Below are positions 35,481 through 44,735 of a stretch of 64,000 bases of DNA, piece by piece. This DNA is from Bacillota bacterium (GTDB lineage: Bacteria > Bacillota > Clostridia > Acetivibrionales > DSM-1351): assembly GCA_023409265.1 (NCBI GenBank), contig JAEYHZ010000011.1, forward strand, positions 1 to 64,000. The letters run 5' to 3'. The notes under the pieces were generated by a model. The model worked only from the letters and a program-made list of their open reading frames with translations. It had not been told where the DNA came from and searched no databases. Within the stretch, counting starts at the first letter, position 1. Every line of letters starts with the position of its first letter. The position numbers were made by a program, and so were the translations under genes.

Positions 35481-35900
35481 GTATACAACTCCTTGTTAAA
35501 TTAAGTTTAAGCTCACGATAAAAGCAGCGTTGAAATACAGTTTCATCTCCGTTCCTAAGTGTTTATTAAGTTGCATATAGGCGAAGTGAAGTTCTATAAA
35601 TTTCCTCTGCTGTAATAATGAAAAGTTTGCCGCTTATGTAAACATTTCCGGTAATAACATGATATGTAGCCATTTCAAATTATGGAACAGAGCCGGGATT
35701 AATTCTTAGTGTTACCTTTCCTTTCATATCAGGGCATTGAAAGAAAGGGAAGCAGTTGTTTTTTATAATCAATTGTTATTTTTTTGTATATACTTTAACC
35801 GTTCTGAACCTTAAAATAAAAAGAGAGTAGGACATGATTAATGCCTGAATTAAAAAAATAATCGAAAGCTATTAATGCTTTATTGATTTGGGGTGGACAT

Positions 35901-38240
35901 ATGACAGATGTAAATAATTGCAGCAACTCATTAACAATGTGGTACAAACAGCCTGCCAGGGAATGGAACGAAGCTTTGCCAATAGGAAATGGTACACTGG
36001 GAGCAATGATTCTTGGAGGAGTGCGAAACGAATTATTGCAGATGAATGAGGACAGTGTCTGGTACGGGGGTCCAAAGGACAGAAATAATCCGGATGCTCT
36101 GGCAAATCTGCCTCAAATAAGGCAACTGATAGCAGAAGGGAATATCACAAAAGCAGAGGAACTTGCCCTGATGGCTTTAACCGGAACACCCGAGAGCCAG
36201 GGCCATTATCTTCCGCTAGCCGACCTGAATATAGAGTTCAATCATGGGACAAAAGACATACCTTTCTACCTTAAAATACTTAATGTTCCTGAAATAAATG
36301 ACAGGTACGGCAAAATGTCAGAGGTTGAAGAATATAGAAGAGAGTTATTACTGGATAAAGGAATTTCCACTGTAACTTACAAAATAGATGGAGTCAGGTT
36401 CTCAAGAGAATTCTTCGCCAGCTACCCTGACAAGGTAATGGTAGTCAGATTAACCTCTGATAGGAAGGGGAGTTTGTCTTTTACGGCAAACCTGTCCAGA
36501 GAGAGGCTGCTTCACAGGTCAGGCGGTTTAAATAATAATACAATTTTTATTGGAGGAAATGCCGGAGGAGTGGGTGGAAAAGATTTTTATACAGCTGTCC
36601 GTACTCTGACTGAAGGCGGCACAGTAAGAACCCTGGGAGACAATCTTCTGGTAGAAAGTGCCGATGCCGTTACGTTGATAATTTCCGCCGCCACCCGGTA
36701 TCGCTTTGATGACCCGGAGGCAGAGTGTCTAACTCGCCTGGACGAGGCTGCAGGGAGGGGCTACCGGGAACTGAAAAGCAGGCATATTGAGGATTACGGG
36801 TCATTGTTCAAGAGGATGAGTTTATCACTTTCAACAGGTGAAGAGATTGAAGCGGCAAGCCTGCTTCCTACCAATGAAAGGCTTGACCGGGTAAAGGCAG
36901 GAGAGGATGATTTGGAACTTATCAGCCTGTACTTCCAGTATGGCAGGTACCTTTTGATATCCAGCAGCAGACCGGGTTCACTGCCGGCCAATCTGCAGGG
37001 AATATGGAATAACAGTATGACTCCTCCCTGGGGAAGCAAATACACCATTAATATTAACACTCAAATGAACTATTGGCCTGCTGAGGCTTGCAACCTGTCG
37101 GAGTGCCACCTGCCTTTATTTGACCTGCTTGAACTCATGCGGGAGCCGGGTCGTAAAACAGCCAGGCTGATGTACAACTGCAGAGGCTTTACCTGTCACC
37201 ATAATACCGACATATATGGTGATACTGCACCGCAGGATGTCTGGATACCCGCAACTTACTGGCCAATGGGAGCAGCCTGGCTGTGCCTGCACTTGTGGGA
37301 GCACTATGAGTTTACAGGAGATATGGACTTCTTGAGGAAAGCCTATCCTGTAATGAAGGAAGCTGCTGAATTTTTCCTTGATTATCTGATAGAGGATACT
37401 AAAGGGAGGCTTGTTACCTGTCCATCTTCATCACCTGAAAACACATATAAATTGAGCAACGGTGAAATCGGTTCGATTTGTATGGGGCCTTCCATGGACA
37501 GTCAGATAATTTATGCTCTCTATAACAATTGTATAGAGGCAGCCGGGCTGCTTGGCAGCGATGCTGTGGCAGCAGCCGAATTTAAAAAGGTTTTAGATAA
37601 GCTTCCCAAACCTCAAATAGGAAAACACGGGCAGATTATGGAATGGGCAGAAGATTATGAGGAGGTGGAGCCGGGGCACAGGCATATATCCCAGCTTTTT
37701 GCTTTACATCCCGGAAGCCAGATAACTGTAAAGGAAACTCCCGAATTGGCTCAAGCTGCCCGCAGAACTCTTGAAAGACGTCTTTCTCTGGGAGGAGGCC
37801 ACACCGGTTGGAGCAGAGCCTGGATTATCAACATGTGGGCCCGTCTGGAGGATGGTGAAAAGGCTTATGCCAACGTTATTGGCCTTTTGAGAAAATCCAC
37901 CCTTCCCAACCTCTTTGACAACCATCCTCCGTTTCAGATTGACGGTAATTTCGGTGGTACGGCCGGAATAGCCGAGATGCTGCTCCAAAGTCATTGCGGA
38001 GAACTGTCCCTGCTGCCGGCTTTGCCAAAGGCCTGGGCAAACGGGCAGGTAAGAGGTCTGAGGGCAAGAGGCGGGTTTGCCCTGAATATAAAGTGGGAAG
38101 CCGGCAGGCTCGTCTGTGTGGAGATAACTTCATCCTACAGCGGTGAACACACTGTACGGTATGGGGAAAAGAGAGTATCCCGGAGTTTTGAAGCAGAAAA
38201 GACTGTTACTTTAAATGAAGAGCTGCAGAAAGTTAATTAA
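35901..38240 (+). CDS. GH95-type alpha-L-fucosidase, intracellular
   Basis: A 779-residue glycoside hydrolase with family 95 landmarks: WNEALPIGNGTLGAMILGG near residue 23, LQGIWNNSMTPPWGSKYTIN, MNYWPAEACNLSECH, a PSSSPENTYKLSNGE segment with a probable catalytic Glu, and EPGHRHISQLFALHPG. No signal peptide is seen, so it works in the cytosol on imported fucosylated oligosaccharides. ATG 35901 follows GGGGTGG; TTG 35883 is an unlikely alternative. Some GH95 members are galactosidases, so fucose specificity is likely but not certain; the adjacent gmd and fcl genes favour it. Confidence 0.9.
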   Translation: MTDVNNCSNSLTMWYKQPAREWNEALPIGNGTLGAMILGGVRNELLQMNEDSVWYGGPKDRNNPDALANLPQIRQLIAEGNITKAEELALMALTGTPESQGHYLPLADLNIEFNHGTKDIPFYLKILNVPEINDRYGKMSEVEEYRRELLLDKGISTVTYKIDGVRFSREFFASYPDKVMVVRLTSDRKGSLSFTANLSRERLLHRSGGLNNNTIFIGGNAGGVGGKDFYTAVRTLTEGGTVRTLGDNLLVESADAVTLIISAATRYRFDDPEAECLTRLDEAAGRGYRELKSRHIEDYGSLFKRMSLSLSTGEEIEAASLLPTNERLDRVKAGEDDLELISLYFQYGRYLLISSSRPGSLPANLQGIWNNSMTPPWGSKYTININTQMNYWPAEACNLSECHLPLFDLLELMREPGRKTARLMYNCRGFTCHHNTDIYGDTAPQDVWIPATYWPMGAAWLCLHLWEHYEFTGDMDFLRKAYPVMKEAAEFFLDYLIEDTKGRLVTCPSSSPENTYKLSNGEIGSICMGPSMDSQIIYALYNNCIEAAGLLGSDAVAAAEFKKVLDKLPKPQIGKHGQIMEWAEDYEEVEPGHRHISQLFALHPGSQITVKETPELAQAARRTLERRLSLGGGHTGWSRAWIINMWARLEDGEKAYANVIGLLRKSTLPNLFDNHPPFQIDGNFGGTAGIAEMLLQSHCGELSLLPALPKAWANGQVRGLRARGGFALNIKWEAGRLVCVEITSSYSGEHTVRYGEKRVSRSFEAEKTVTLNEELQKVN

Positions 38241-38258
38241 AATTTAGCTAAATAAAAA

Positions 38259-38316
38259 GTATATCGCCCCTTGCAGAAAGTGTTTAAACTGTCTGCAAGG
38301 GGCGATATACCTTTTA
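38259..38316. terminator. Bidirectional terminator
   Basis: A perfect 19-bp stem (GTATATCGCCCCTTGCAGA at 38259-38277 with its complement at 38292-38310) has a 14-base loop. T-rich tails on both strands serve the convergent fucosidase and regulator genes. Confidence 0.9.
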
Positions 38317-38359
38317 CTGGCAGTGTTATATTCCATGTGAATAGGAATTTTTCTGCGGA

Positions 38360-39331
38360 TTAGGTTTCGGCAACAATTTTACCCAACTCTGAAAGATCGT
38401 AGCCTCCGATACCCTCCAGCTCCAGTCTGAACTCCTGTGAATTAAGAATTTCCAGGACAGTAGTATAGGGGGCTTTGTTTATATCTTCTTTTCTGATCAC
38501 CAGCTCATACCGCTCAGTTTGCAGAGGGATGAAGTCAACTCCCTTAACCTGCTGTCCGGATTTTTCATTTCCAATTCCTATATCTGCGCCTCCCCTTGCC
38601 ACTGTACTGGCAATTGCCAGGTGTGAGGTGCTCTCTCTGGTATAGCCGTTTATATTTGAGGCAGGTATACCCAGCATTCTGAGGTGTTCATCGAGAAGAA
38701 CCCTGGTACCGCTGCCCTTTTCACGGTTAATCATGGTAAGGTCCTTTCTTTTGAAATCCTCCCAGCCGGAGATACCCTTGGGATTGCCATGGGCAACGTA
38801 AAAGCCTTGCATACGGCATGCCAGATGGATTATAACTGCCGGAACCCCGGGAAGCATTCGCTTAACGTATGGAATATTGTACTGTCCCGATTCACCGTCC
38901 CATAAATGAGCAGTTGCCATGTGGACATTGCCATGGTAAAGTTCATACAGTCCGTTATAGCTGCCAACATAGGATCTCAAAGCCGGAACCCCGTTGGGAT
39001 GCATTTGAAGATAACGTGACAGTATGTCCAGCATAATATCCTGACCGCATATTACAAAACCATTGCTCTGAACGGGTTCCCTGAAAAAGTATAAAGCAGG
39101 AGGGTTAGCTACCGGAGAAGCAGCAGAATAATCCTTCTGTTGGGTTGAATAACCCTTAATACTTTTTGTTCTATTTTTATATTCATTGACATCCTTTAAG
39201 TCAACCCTGACTTTTTTTCCAACTCTGTACGAATTAAGTTCACCGCGTTTAATCAGTTCATAAACCGTATTTTTTGCAATCTTAAGTATATCTGCCACCT
39301 CTTGAGGAGTGAGTGCTGATGTATCCTCCAT
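38360..39331 (-). CDS. HTH regulator with periplasmic-binding-like (molybdate-type) domain
   Basis: The protein of about 323 residues has an excisionase/MerR-like helix-turn-helix at residues 5-55 (LTPQEVADILKIAKNTVYEL) and a PBP-like domain of the PF12727 type over about 90-310 (NREKGSGTRVLLDEHL, ADIGIGNEKSG). Such proteins sense molybdate, tungstate or related oxyanions and regulate transport genes. The start at 39331 has AAGGGAG upstream; an in-frame codon at 39358 adds nine residues without a site. It is divergent from modA, its likely target. Confidence 0.85.
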   Translation of the reverse strand: MEDTSALTPQEVADILKIAKNTVYELIKRGELNSYRVGKKVRVDLKDVNEYKNRTKSIKGYSTQQKDYSAASPVANPPALYFFREPVQSNGFVICGQDIMLDILSRYLQMHPNGVPALRSYVGSYNGLYELYHGNVHMATAHLWDGESGQYNIPYVKRMLPGVPAVIIHLACRMQGFYVAHGNPKGISGWEDFKRKDLTMINREKGSGTRVLLDEHLRMLGIPASNINGYTRESTSHLAIASTVARGGADIGIGNEKSGQQVKGVDFIPLQTERYELVIRKEDINKAPYTTVLEILNSQEFRLELEGIGGYDLSELGKIVAET

Positions 39332-39524
39332 AAAAAATCTCCCTTTATATAATAACAAAACGTAATATAACTTAACGAAACCAATTAAGAATAATTATAT
39401 ATTTATTAATGGACAAAAGCAATAAACTGATAATTTTTATTGGATTATACCTGCCATAATAGATTATGCTAGTCAACACATGCAATAAGGTTTTATACTG
39501 AAAAATAAAAATTATGAAATTGTA

Positions 39525-39552
39525 TTGCTTTTTCCAATAAGGCTGTTATAAT
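39525..39552 (+). promoter_or_regulatory. Promoter of the modA leader
   Basis: TTGCTT (39525-39530) and TATAAT (39547-39552) are 16 bases apart. Immediately downstream, 39553-39605 holds four TACRTAA or ACATAAC-like repeats, including the palindrome TACATAAAAATGTA, and a related AACGTAATATAACTTAACG lies by the regulator start. These are candidate operators. Confidence 0.5.
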
Positions 39553-39648
39553 TATACATAACAAAACAGTACGTAACAGTACATAAAAATGTATGGGACA
39601 TAACGATCTGGTATATAAGTTGCCAAAAAGTAATAATGGATGTCTTCG

Positions 39649-39691
39649 ATGATGAGGTTATAACATTAAAGTTATAGTTTCATCATTTTTT
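39649..39691 (+). terminator. Leader hairpin with T-run upstream of modA
   Basis: ATGATGAGGTTATAAC (39649-39664) pairs with GTTATAGTTTCATCAT (39671-39686) using three G-U pairs, followed by TTTTT. No gene ends before it on this strand, so it is an attenuator in the modA leader or the end of a small RNA. Confidence 0.65.
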
Positions 39692-39812
39692 GTTTACAGA
39701 AAAAATTGATTCGTAAGCGTTTTACTTCTTTTTGTATCGCTGCGCAGCGGGTATGGGAGTGAATAAATTTCATCAATATTTTGTAGCCCTAATGCGGCTC
39801 GAGGAGGTTACT

Positions 39813-40706
39813 ATGAAAAGTGTGAAAAGAATATTAGGACTTTTATTAATTTTAGCCATGGTTTTTGCAGCTGCCTGTGGGGAGAGTTCAACTCAGACAT
39901 CCCATTCAGCTGCGTCAGCTTCATACGCTGCAGCCGCTTCATCAGTTTCGGATACTCAGGCTTCAGAGAGTACTTCTGCTTCTGGAGCAGGTAAACAAAC
40001 CCAGGATTCCAAACCTGTAGAACTGATAATAGCTGCTGCGGCCAGTCTTAAGGATTCTCTGGCAGAAGTACAGAAAGCTTATGCCGTAAAAAATTCCGAT
40101 GTCAAATTAACCTTTACCTTTGGTTCATCCGGAGCTTTGCAGCAGCAGATTGAAAACGGAGCTGCCGTTGATGTATTCATATCTGCAGCCACCAAGCAAA
40201 TGGACGCCTTAAAGGAAAAGGGGCTGATAATTCAGGAAACGAGTAGGAATTTTCTGAAAAACAATGTTGTACTTATTGCCCCCAAGGATACATTCTTAAC
40301 AGACTTTAAGGATTTGACCTCGGATAAGGTCAGGCATATAGGTCTTGGAGAACCAAAGAGTGTACCGGTAGGGCAGTATGCAGAGGAGGTACTTACCAAG
40401 CTTAACATTTTGGATAAGATAAAAGGAAAGGTTGTTTATGGCAATGATGTTAAGGAAGTATTGACCTGGGTGGAAACAGGCAATGTCGATGCCGGAATAG
40501 TATATGAAACAGATGCAAAGGTGTCGGATAAGGTTAAAGTTATTGCAGCAGCACCCGAGGACTCACATAAACCGGTTAACTATCCTGCTGCAGTTATTAA
40601 AAGCAGTAAAAATGCAGAAGCTGCAAAAGCATTTACAGAATTCTTATACAGCAGCGATGCCAAAACTATTTTTGAGAAGTATGGTTTTGTATTTATAGCA
40701 AAGTAG
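39813..40706 (+). CDS. modA: Molybdate-type ABC substrate-binding lipoprotein
   Basis: A 297-residue ModA-like protein. It has a signal peptide with lipobox FAAAC (Cys about residue 20), a Ser/Ala-rich linker to about residue 65, and then the ModA fold: LIIAAAASLKDSLAEV, FTFGSSGALQQQIENGAAVD, ISAATKQMD, and the GYGVVY-equivalent VETGNVDAGIVYETDA. ATG 39813 follows GAGGAGG; the longer reading from 39732 lacks a site. No modB or modC follows, so the permease and ATPase must be elsewhere. Tungstate is an alternative ligand. Confidence 0.88.
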   Translation: MKSVKRILGLLLILAMVFAAACGESSTQTSHSAASASYAAAASSVSDTQASESTSASGAGKQTQDSKPVELIIAAAASLKDSLAEVQKAYAVKNSDVKLTFTFGSSGALQQQIENGAAVDVFISAATKQMDALKEKGLIIQETSRNFLKNNVVLIAPKDTFLTDFKDLTSDKVRHIGLGEPKSVPVGQYAEEVLTKLNILDKIKGKVVYGNDVKEVLTWVETGNVDAGIVYETDAKVSDKVKVIAAAPEDSHKPVNYPAAVIKSSKNAEAAKAFTEFLYSSDAKTIFEKYGFVFIAK

Positions 40707-40780
40707 GCCGGTTCGGACAGGGAACCATAAAGGAGTTAATGAGTATTATTAAAAAAATAAATATAAAATAACACGGTTTT

Positions 40781-40819
40781 GAAACTGCTGTACAAAATAA
40801 CTGTATGGCGGTTTCTTTA
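40781..40819 (+). terminator. Probable terminator after modA
   Basis: GAAACTGCTGTACA (40781-40794) pairs with TGTATGGCGGTTTC (40802-40815) using G-U pairs, with a short TTT after it. The T-run is weak, so confidence is moderate. Confidence 0.5.
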
Positions 40820-40951
40820 TGCTCTGATTAAGGTAATAAGGTGATATTAGGGTTTTGCATTATATTATCTTGAAGTTTTTTAAAAATATTTACAGAATAT
40901 TTCGATATTAATATAATTATATTTAGATTATAAATATAACGGAGGCTGCTA

Positions 40952-41392
40952 ATGGATTCAATTGACCTTGAAATTATAAATATACTTAAACAAAACTCAA
41001 GGAAGCCCGGTTCTGAAATCAGTAAGAGAATAAACCTATCGCTCCCGGCCACTTCCGAGCGTATAAGAAAACTGGAGGAATCGGGGGTTATTGAACAATT
41101 CACTATAAAGGTAAGCAGAGAAAAATTCAACTACAGTATATTGGCGTTTATATTTGTAGGTATTGATAACGTAGAATGTGTCGAGAGATTTAACAAAGCA
41201 GTTTCAGAAAATGACACAGTACTTGAATGCCATCAAATAGCAGGAGAATATGATTATTTATTAAAAGTTGCCGCAATAGATACAAAACAGCTGGAGCACT
41301 TTATTCTAAACTTCTTGAAAAAGGATATCGGAGTAGTAAGGACAAATACCATATTTTCCTTCTCCAGTATTAAGGAAAATATGAATATTTAA
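40952..41392 (+). CDS. Lrp/AsnC-family transcriptional regulator
   Basis: The 146-residue protein has an N-terminal winged helix (IDLEIINILKQNSRKPGSEI, LSLPATSERIRKLEESGVIE) and a C-terminal RAM/ACT-like domain that binds amino acids (VLECHQIAGEYDYLLKVAA). ATG 40952 follows ACGGAGG. A GNAT gene starts 14 bases after it, so they are cotranscribed. Target genes are unknown. Confidence 0.92.
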   Translation: MDSIDLEIINILKQNSRKPGSEISKRINLSLPATSERIRKLEESGVIEQFTIKVSREKFNYSILAFIFVGIDNVECVERFNKAVSENDTVLECHQIAGEYDYLLKVAAIDTKQLEHFILNFLKKDIGVVRTNTIFSFSSIKENMNI

Positions 41393-41406
41393 AAGGAGGC
41401 GGGATA

Positions 41407-41844
41407 GTGGAGATTAATTTGAGAAAAGCAAAAATTGAGGATTTTGAAGTTGTATTTTGTTTGTTCAGGCAGCTTTGGCCTGCAAAGGAACTAAACCATG
41501 AGGATTTGAAAAAGGTATTTGAACGAGGACTAAACTCGGGAAGTGACGAGTACATATGTGCAGAGTATGACGGAGGGATAATCGGCTTCTGTTCCATGGC
41601 AATAGTCAATAACTTCTGGCAGGAGGGTCATATAGGTTACATCTATGCAATGATAATTGATGAGACATACAGAGGAAAGGGTATAGGAACAAAGCTTCTG
41701 CAGGAAGCCTATGAAGCTGCAAAAGTCAGAGGTTGTAAAAAGCTTGAGCTGGATTCAGGTTTTCACAGGACTGAAGCCCATAAGTTTTATGAGAAAAATG
41801 GTTATTTGAAACGTGCCTTTTTATTTTCCAGGGATATTATATAG
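41407..41844 (+). CDS. GNAT-family N-acetyltransferase
   Basis: The 145-residue protein has the GNAT fold with acetyl-CoA motif A IIDETYRGKGIGTKLLQEAY and motif B HKFYEKNGYLKR. It starts with GTG at 41407 behind AAAAGGAGGCGGG. The substrate is unknown; coupling to an Lrp regulator hints at an amine or amino-acid-related substrate. Confidence 0.9.
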   Translation: MEINLRKAKIEDFEVVFCLFRQLWPAKELNHEDLKKVFERGLNSGSDEYICAEYDGGIIGFCSMAIVNNFWQEGHIGYIYAMIIDETYRGKGIGTKLLQEAYEAAKVRGCKKLELDSGFHRTEAHKFYEKNGYLKRAFLFSRDII

Positions 41845-41888
41845 TTTCATAAATTGCTGTAACAGCTGATGTTGGAGGTGGGTAGATT

Positions 41889-42321
41889 ATGATAAGAGAA
41901 ATAAGATCCGATTCTGCTATAAGTATTTTGGAGGAGGAATTAACCGGCGGACTGGGCCGTCTGACCTTTTATCATCCGGAGGGTACTTTCTCATTAACTC
42001 CGGCCAGTAATATACTTATTGAGGCCATTATTAAAAGCCAGGATAAGCTTAATGGTATTGGAATTGATTGGGTAGCGGTGTAGGCTGCCTGGCCATACTG
42101 GCGGTTGGGTACCCTTTGACTTGAACCGTCCGGATTTACTTAAGTGCCTAAAACAATATTCTCATGAAGAATTAAAAGGTGGTTTTAAGTATACTTTTCT
42201 GGAGGATCATACTGATAGTGATAACATTATAAATGCACAAACGGCTCTTGAAAATTATAATAAAAAAGGAATAAGCCCTCTAACAAAATGGGTGACACAT
42301 ATGTTTACATATACGGGATAA
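41889..42321 (+). pseudogene. Broken SAM methyltransferase-like gene
   Basis: The first frame (41889-42083) reads LTGGLGRLTFYHPEGTFSLT and ends GIGIDW before a stop. Shifting frame at about 42072 restores DWGSGVGCLAILAVG, a class I methyltransferase motif I. That frame then stops at 42124, and a third frame (from 42121) continues for about 66 residues. The pieces total far less than a normal methyltransferase, so there is a frameshift plus probable internal deletion. The last piece may belong to the same gene or to another; this is not resolved. Confidence 0.65.
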
Positions 42322-42366
42322 AGAAAAGAAATGTAAAAATTATATATACTTGTTTATGATATAAAG

Positions 42367-42394
42367 AAATGGCCCTTAAATAGGGCTATTTTTT
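42367..42394 (+). terminator. Intrinsic terminator
   Basis: AAATGGCCCT (42367-42376) pairs with AGGGCTATTT (42382-42391) with one G-U pair, and a T-run overlaps the end. Confidence 0.8.
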
Positions 42395-42572
42395 CTATAG
42401 AGATTTCTAATAAAATCCGGACTTATAGAGTAAACTTTCCATAACTATTCGCTCTGTATCCTTCACTATAATAAATGACAATTGTCACATCAAGTATTGA
42501 TTTATGACACTTAAGTATGACAAAGGTTTGAAGTACAATTATATTGTAAGTTAAATGTTGACACATTACAGT

Positions 42573-42601
42573 AACCGGTCGGAGTGCCTGACGTTCCGAC
42601 G
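42573..42601 (+). promoter_or_regulatory. Possible operator ahead of the ABC-2 exporter operon
   Basis: AACCGGTCGG overlaps an inverted repeat GTCGGA/TCCGAC just upstream of the ATPase start. AACCGGTCGG-like sites are common TetR-family operators, but no TetR gene is in the window. Confidence 0.35.
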
Positions 42602-42622
42602 GATAAATATGGAGGTTGTATT

Positions 42623-43555
42623 ATGATAGTGAGTGTTAAGAATCTGGTTAAGAGGTATGGGGATCTTGTGGCACTGGACCATTTATCCTTTGATGTAAGA
42701 GAGGGTGAAATATACGGACTTCTGGGACCAAACGGTTCGGGTAAGACTACGGCAATTAACTGCATCCTTTCACTTCTGAATTATGATAAAGGTGAGATAA
42801 GGCTTTTTGATAAACCAATGGCACCGGATGCCTATGAACTAAAACGAAATATAGGAGTTATTATGCAGGACGTAGCAGTTTTTGACGAGCTTACTGTTTA
42901 CGAAAACATAGACTATTTCTGCAGTTTGTATATAAGCAATAAGGACGCAAAGCTGAAGCTTGTTGAAGAGGCTATTGAGTTTGTGGGCTTGAATGATTTC
43001 AGAAAGTTCTATCCTAAAAAGCTCAGCGGCGGATTGCTGCGCAGACTGAATATTGCCTGTGGTATAGCACACAAACCAAAACTGATTATACTGGACGAAC
43101 CTACGGTTGCAGTAGACCCCCAGAGCAGAAACAATATTCTTGACGGAATAAAGAAACTTAATGAAGAGGGCGCTACAGTAATTTATACTTCGCACTATAT
43201 GGAAGAGGTTGAGCTTCTTTGCAGCCGAATTATGATAATGGATAAGGGAAAGGTAATCGCAACCGGTACAAAGGAAGAGCTTAAAGGGATGATTAAATTG
43301 GGTGAGAAGATTACGGTCGAAATATTCGGCCTTGGCAGCAGCCGGTTAAGCGAAATAAAGCAGCTTCCCAATATCAGCAGTGTGGAGTATACTGACAAAA
43401 CTCTGGAAGTAAAATACAACAAAGGCAAGCATAATCTTACAAATCTGCTGGATTACTTCAGAAACAATGACATTTCATTTGGAAGAATTTATTCAGAGTT
43501 ACCTACTCTTAATGATGTTTTCCTTGAAATAACAGGTAAGGAACTCAGGGATTAA
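42623..43555 (+). CDS. ABC-2 type exporter ATP-binding protein
   Basis: A DrrA/NodI-like ATPase of 310 residues: Walker A LLGPNGSGKTT, Q-loop MQD, signature KLSGGLLRRL, Walker B LIILDEPT, and the H-loop TSHYMEE. The last 80 residues are the usual DUF4162-like tail. ATG 42623 follows GGAGG. It drives the two membrane proteins encoded next, probably for drug, lipid or antibiotic export. Confidence 0.93.
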   Translation: MIVSVKNLVKRYGDLVALDHLSFDVREGEIYGLLGPNGSGKTTAINCILSLLNYDKGEIRLFDKPMAPDAYELKRNIGVIMQDVAVFDELTVYENIDYFCSLYISNKDAKLKLVEEAIEFVGLNDFRKFYPKKLSGGLLRRLNIACGIAHKPKLIILDEPTVAVDPQSRNNILDGIKKLNEEGATVIYTSHYMEEVELLCSRIMIMDKGKVIATGTKEELKGMIKLGEKITVEIFGLGSSRLSEIKQLPNISSVEYTDKTLEVKYNKGKHNLTNLLDYFRNNDISFGRIYSELPTLNDVFLEITGKELRD

Positions 43556-43574
43556 ATCAGAAGGGGGTAGGGAC

Positions 43575-44735
43575 ATGTTTTTAAAAATATTTTTAGTCAG
43601 ATTAAAATGTACCGTCCGTGACAGGGCACTGGTATTCTGGACACTGGTATTTCCGCTGATTTTGGCTACCTTTTTCAACATGGCTTTTTCAAATCTCTCA
43701 AATTCGGAAACCTTTAAAAGTGTAGATATTGCGTTGGTTAACAATGACAGTTATCAAAAGGATGCGGCCTTTCAGAGCTTTATTGAGCAGCATTCAAAGG
43801 ATGATGCAGATGACAGCCAGGACATAAAGCTGTTCAATGTGAAGCTTGTTCCGGAGGACGAAGCAAAAAAATTGCTGGATAACAGTGAAATTGCAGGTTA
43901 TATAGTTTACGGCAATCCCATTAAATTCGTAGTTAAGAATTCCGGTTTTGATCAAACAATAGTTAAAACAATCTTTGATGACTACAGTCAGACAGTCAAT
44001 TCTCTGGGAACTATAATGGCACAGGACCAAGCTGTACAGCTGAACACTTTGGTTCAGGATGCCGGTATGAGAGCAGAATTTACCAGGGAAGTTCAGGTAG
44101 GTTTGAAAAAGAAGCCTGATATTGTTGTCAATTATTTTTACACCCTTATAGCAATGGCCTGCTTTTATGGAGCCTTCTTTGGACTAAAGGAGGTTATAGA
44201 TATTCAGGCAGACCTTACTAAGAGAGCAGCAAGACTGAATGTAGCACCAATTCATAAATTAAAGGTGCTCACTTCAGGATTGTGCGCAGGCTTCCTTGTA
44301 TTGATTGCTGAAGTAATGCTCCTGATGTCGTATCTTGTATTTGTACTGAAGATAGATTTCGGCGACCAGATTGGATTTATACTTCTTACATGTGTAGTTG
44401 GCTGCGCTGCAGGTATCACTTTTGGAGCCCTTATCAGTGCTCTTGTTAAGAAAGGAGAAGGAGTTAAGACTGCAATACTTATTGCATCAACAATGGCCGC
44501 ATCTTTTCTGGCAGGAATGATGTTTGACAAAATGAAGTATATCATCGCGCAGAATGTACCGATTCTTAGCTACCTGAATCCTATAGCTCTCATTACAGAT
44601 GCCTTTTATGCTCTGTACTATTATGATACACATACAAGATTCTTTATAAACATTGGGTTGCTAGGTGGTTTTACTTTATTGTTTTCCCTGGTTACTTACC
44701 TGATAATTAGGAGGCAGAAATATGATAGTATTTAA
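43575..44735 (+). CDS. ABC-2 type permease, first
   Basis: The 386-residue protein has one N-terminal membrane helix (about 18-38), a large extracytoplasmic domain, then five or six helices from about 185 to 380. This is the ABC2_membrane_3/YhgE-like layout. ATG 43575 has GGGGGTAGGG upstream. The stop overlaps the next permease start by 14 bp. Confidence 0.9.
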   Translation: MFLKIFLVRLKCTVRDRALVFWTLVFPLILATFFNMAFSNLSNSETFKSVDIALVNNDSYQKDAAFQSFIEQHSKDDADDSQDIKLFNVKLVPEDEAKKLLDNSEIAGYIVYGNPIKFVVKNSGFDQTIVKTIFDDYSQTVNSLGTIMAQDQAVQLNTLVQDAGMRAEFTREVQVGLKKKPDIVVNYFYTLIAMACFYGAFFGLKEVIDIQADLTKRAARLNVAPIHKLKVLTSGLCAGFLVLIAEVMLLMSYLVFVLKIDFGDQIGFILLTCVVGCAAGITFGALISALVKKGEGVKTAILIASTMAASFLAGMMFDKMKYIIAQNVPILSYLNPIALITDAFYALYYYDTHTRFFINIGLLGGFTLLFSLVTYLIIRRQKYDSI

